A DNA stretch of 25,750 nucleotides, from contig JAPOYQ010000373.1 of assembly GCA_026706505.1 (NCBI GenBank), forward strand, positions 1 to 25,750. The letters are read 5' to 3'. Shown here one piece after another: positions 24,259 to 25,750 of the stretch (position 1 is its first letter; every line of letters begins with the position of its first letter). Below the pieces are notes generated by a model. It was not told the DNA's origin. It saw only the letters and a list, made by a program, of their open reading frames with translations, and made no database searches. Made by a program: the position numbers and the translations under genes. The DNA is from Gemmatimonadota bacterium. GTDB lineage: Bacteria; Latescibacterota; UBA2968; UBA8231.

Positions 24259-24360
24259 TCAGGCGCGTTGGAGGGATTTACAACGGTCGTAGTACTCGTG
24301 CATAGCTGCGGGCAAACTGGCTCGTACTGCATCGTCGAGCAAAAACCGGAAGTGCGCTAC
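24259..24360 (-). pseudogene. Possible C-terminal gene remnant
   Basis: In the 100-bp gap between ferritin and the lipoprotein gene, the minus strand reads VAHFRFLLDDAVRASLPAAM then HEYYDRCKSLQRA and a stop. It looks like the helical C-terminus of a real protein. It has no start of its own, and its frame continues upstream only by overlapping the lipoprotein gene out of frame. I do not recognise the family. It could be chance; the evidence is composition alone. Confidence 0.3.
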
Positions 24361-25274
24361 GGTCGCGGCAGGACGACAAATCCCACCGAATCCACTGACG
24401 CCGACACAAATAGCCCGATGCCTCCCTCTACCTGAAAGAACGGTCGCTCGAAATTGTCGCCGGCCAGCCCCCCAAAGCCGCCCTGTTCCTGCTGGTCGGG
24501 GCTAGAGCGGGCGTACTCGAACCAGTTGTGATCGACTGCGTACACCTTTATTAGAGAACGCCCAGTATAAACCACGGCGAACCACGGCCAGCGCACGATT
24601 CCGTCGCTGGCGGCGAAGGGCGGCGATTGGTTGGCTCGCAAGTCTTCCGGGGTTCGGTCGTATATATCTGGGAAATCCTCGTAGAGCAATTGCGCGTCCT
24701 CTTCCAGGGTGAAGAGCGCCGCTTGGTAGGCTTCCCCCGCCTTTTCCAAGTGGAGTTCGATTATGCCCTCCAGATGAGTAAGCTGATTTTCCGGTGCCGT
24801 GTACACCTCGTCCCCCACTTCGGCAAATGATTTGAGAGTCCGCATGATTTCCTCGGTGTCTTCGTCCAATAAAACCGCTTGGAGCACCTGCAGTCGCTCG
24901 GGCGTGGTGGTGCTCGCCCGGATCGTCTTTCCCTCGACTTCTACTTCTAGCCGGTACTCGGTCAGGGGTTTCACTTGAGGGGACTCTGCTGGTGGCAAAT
25001 AGCGGCCGGGCGTAGCCGGATCGGATGCGTACTCGAAGACCTGGTCTCCCTGGAAGACGCGCACTTGGGCATCAAGTACCCCCGCCGCATCCAGACTGTA
25101 GAATTGGCCGGGAGGCAAGGTGCGCCGCACGAACAATTCGGGCAGGGTCTGATCAACTAGCAGAATCCCGTCCATCACCAACGCGCTGCCTTCCTCTACC
25201 GAGCCGAAGAGCTCACCCGGCTGGCGCTCGGCAGCGCAGGCTATTAGGCATAGGATGATAAAAACGTAGCGCAC
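24357..25274 (-). CDS. DUF4249-like outer-membrane-associated lipoprotein
   Basis: GTG 25274 is chosen because GAGGAGG (25286-25280) precedes it and it yields a lipoprotein signal, RYVFIILCLIACAAERQ, with lipobox LIAC or IACA. The longer frame to 25382 would read through the end of the preceding barrel gene. The 305-residue product has the DUF4249 order: LVMDGILLVDQTLPELFVRRTLPPGQF, AQVRVFQGDQVFEY, TEYRLEVEVEGKTIRASTTTP and, near the end, FFQVEGGIGLFVSASVDSV. In Bacteroidetes, DUF4249 lipoproteins are encoded beside TonB-dependent receptors. The receptor-like tail 10 bp upstream fits that pattern. The likely location is the outer membrane; the ligand is unknown. DUF4249 assignment is by motif memory. 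Confidence 0.72.
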   Translation of the reverse strand: MRYVFIILCLIACAAERQPGELFGSVEEGSALVMDGILLVDQTLPELFVRRTLPPGQFYSLDAAGVLDAQVRVFQGDQVFEYASDPATPGRYLPPAESPQVKPLTEYRLEVEVEGKTIRASTTTPERLQVLQAVLLDEDTEEIMRTLKSFAEVGDEVYTAPENQLTHLEGIIELHLEKAGEAYQAALFTLEEDAQLLYEDFPDIYDRTPEDLRANQSPPFAASDGIVRWPWFAVVYTGRSLIKVYAVDHNWFEYARSSPDQQEQGGFGGLAGDNFERPFFQVEGGIGLFVSASVDSVGFVVLPRP

Positions 25275-25284
25275 GATTTCCTCC

Positions 25285-25506
25285 TCAAAACGAAAAGTTG
25301 AAACCCAGCGTCGGCACGATGGGCAATTGCTTAAACCAAGTCGAAAACGACTGACTAGATAGGCCAAAGTCTTGCTTGGCATAAAATAAAAATATACGAT
25401 ATGCTGGCGAGGTTTGCTGAACCTTGTATTTTATCTTGCACCACGCGACCAAAACTATGGTGGAACCATGAAAGAGACCCTTAAGGCTGTCTCCAAGTGA
25501 ATCCAG
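25285..25506 (-). pseudogene. C-terminal remnant of an outer-membrane TonB-dependent-receptor-like barrel
   Basis: Reading the minus strand down to TGA 25287-25285 gives DFGLSSQSFSTWFKQLPIVP then TLGFNFSF and stop. This is the typical last turn and final strand of an outer-membrane barrel, ending in Phe. The frame is open back to a stop at 25507-25509, but upstream of about 25378 it loses barrel character. The lipoprotein gene starts 10 bp later with its ribosome site overlapping this stop, the normal receptor/DUF4249 arrangement. The rest of the receptor has been lost, apparently replaced by the divergent ATPase locus. Confidence 0.6.
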
Positions 25507-25603
25507 CTATTTCACCGAAAGGAGATGGTCAGTCGGCACGGTTTCGGAACGAAACCTCATGAGAAGCGTCGAGGTAGCGACCATGCTCCAAGGAAGGCAA
25601 GCA
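25380..25603. other. AT-richer junction and leader before the ATPase gene
   Basis: The stretch after the receptor tail is AT-rich (25381-25440), then mixed. It contains an AAAGGAG (25518-25524) with no gene at proper spacing; the 31-codon frame from ATG 25525 has no recognisable content. I see no clear -35/-10 pair for the ATPase. It probably holds the breakpoint where the receptor gene was cut. Confidence 0.4.
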
Positions 25604-25750
25604 ATGTTGGAATTTCTTAATATCACTAACTTCAAGGCATGGCGCGAGTTACAAATATCTTTAGGGAAGATCACTGGCCTTTTTGGCACGAATAGCTCAG
25701 GCAAGAGCAGTGTACTTCAGTTTCTACTTTTGCTCAAGCAGACGAAGAAT
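25604..25750 (+). CDS. AAA-family ATPase, N-terminal fragment (runs off the window)
   Basis: AAGGAAGG (25590-25597) precedes ATG 25604; an in-frame ATG at 25583 is less well placed. The 49 visible residues start MLEFLNITNFKAWRELQISL, then ITGLFGTNSSGKSSVLQFLL with Walker A G-T-N-S-S-G-K-S, then LLLKQTKN. This is the start of an SMC/RecF-like or OLD-like AAA ATPase, closest in wording to proteins that also carry a DUF3696 domain. Such ATPases occur alone or with nuclease or effector partners in defence loci. What follows is outside the window, so no role can be assigned. Confidence 0.85.
   Translation, partial: MLEFLNITNFKAWRELQISLGKITGLFGTNSSGKSSVLQFLLLLKQTKN

Noticed and set aside
1..25750. 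CRISPR array, prophage or complete insertion sequence
   Set aside because: No regularly spaced repeats, integrase, transposase, or phage structural genes were seen; the only long repeat is the two-copy leader element.

Overview
The window looks like a chromosomal segment of an uncultured, moderately GC-rich Gram-negative bacterium of the FCB type (Latescibacterota- or Poribacteria-like). That placement is inference. It rests on a secreted beta-helix protein with a type IX-style PNPFNP C-terminal sorting domain, a DUF4249-like lipoprotein behind the C-terminal tail of a TonB-dependent-receptor-like barrel, and many sugar-acid and amino-sugar catabolic families. No rRNA, tRNA, CRISPR array, intact insertion sequence or phage module was seen.

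Layout. 1-600: a YtrA-type GntR regulator with a probable operator in front of it; its usual ABC-transporter partner would lie off the left edge. 600-7070: a small coiled-coil membrane protein, a secreted beta-helix protein on the minus strand, a SWIM zinc-finger gene broken by one frameshift, a 60-residue zinc ribbon, a YbjT-like NAD(P)-binding protein and a YmdB-type macrodomain protein. A roughly 160-bp sequence occurs at both 945-1104 and 5360-5517, with a 60-bp identical core. 7071-7260: a convergent intergenic region with an elaborate foldable element. 7261-10172 (minus): an enolase-superfamily enzyme followed by a membrane acyltransferase with ankyrin repeats inserted between its membrane helices. 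10244-12385 (plus): a DUF455 ferritin-like/ATP-grasp fusion, transcribed divergently from a shared promoter region. 12382-14646 (minus): an AAA-ATPase/PD-(D/E)XK protein and a hotdog thioesterase.

14734-24255 (plus) is a long co-oriented run: mannonate dehydratase-like enzyme, Gfo/Idh-like protein, a half-length GlnE, SMP-30 lactonase, SSS sodium/solute symporter, an 800-residue NagB-like/LmbE-like fusion and a ferritin. The symporter, lactonase, dehydratase and NagB-like/LmbE genes would fit uptake and processing of sugar acids or amino sugars; glnE and ferritin are probably bystanders. The right end holds the DUF4249-like lipoprotein, a decayed outer-membrane barrel tail, and the first 49 codons of an AAA ATPase that runs off the window.

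The most unusual items are the DUF455/ATP-grasp fusion, the ankyrin insertion in the acyltransferase, the half-length glnE, the duplicated leader element and the branched intergenic structure. I see no single complete, clearly new multi-gene system.
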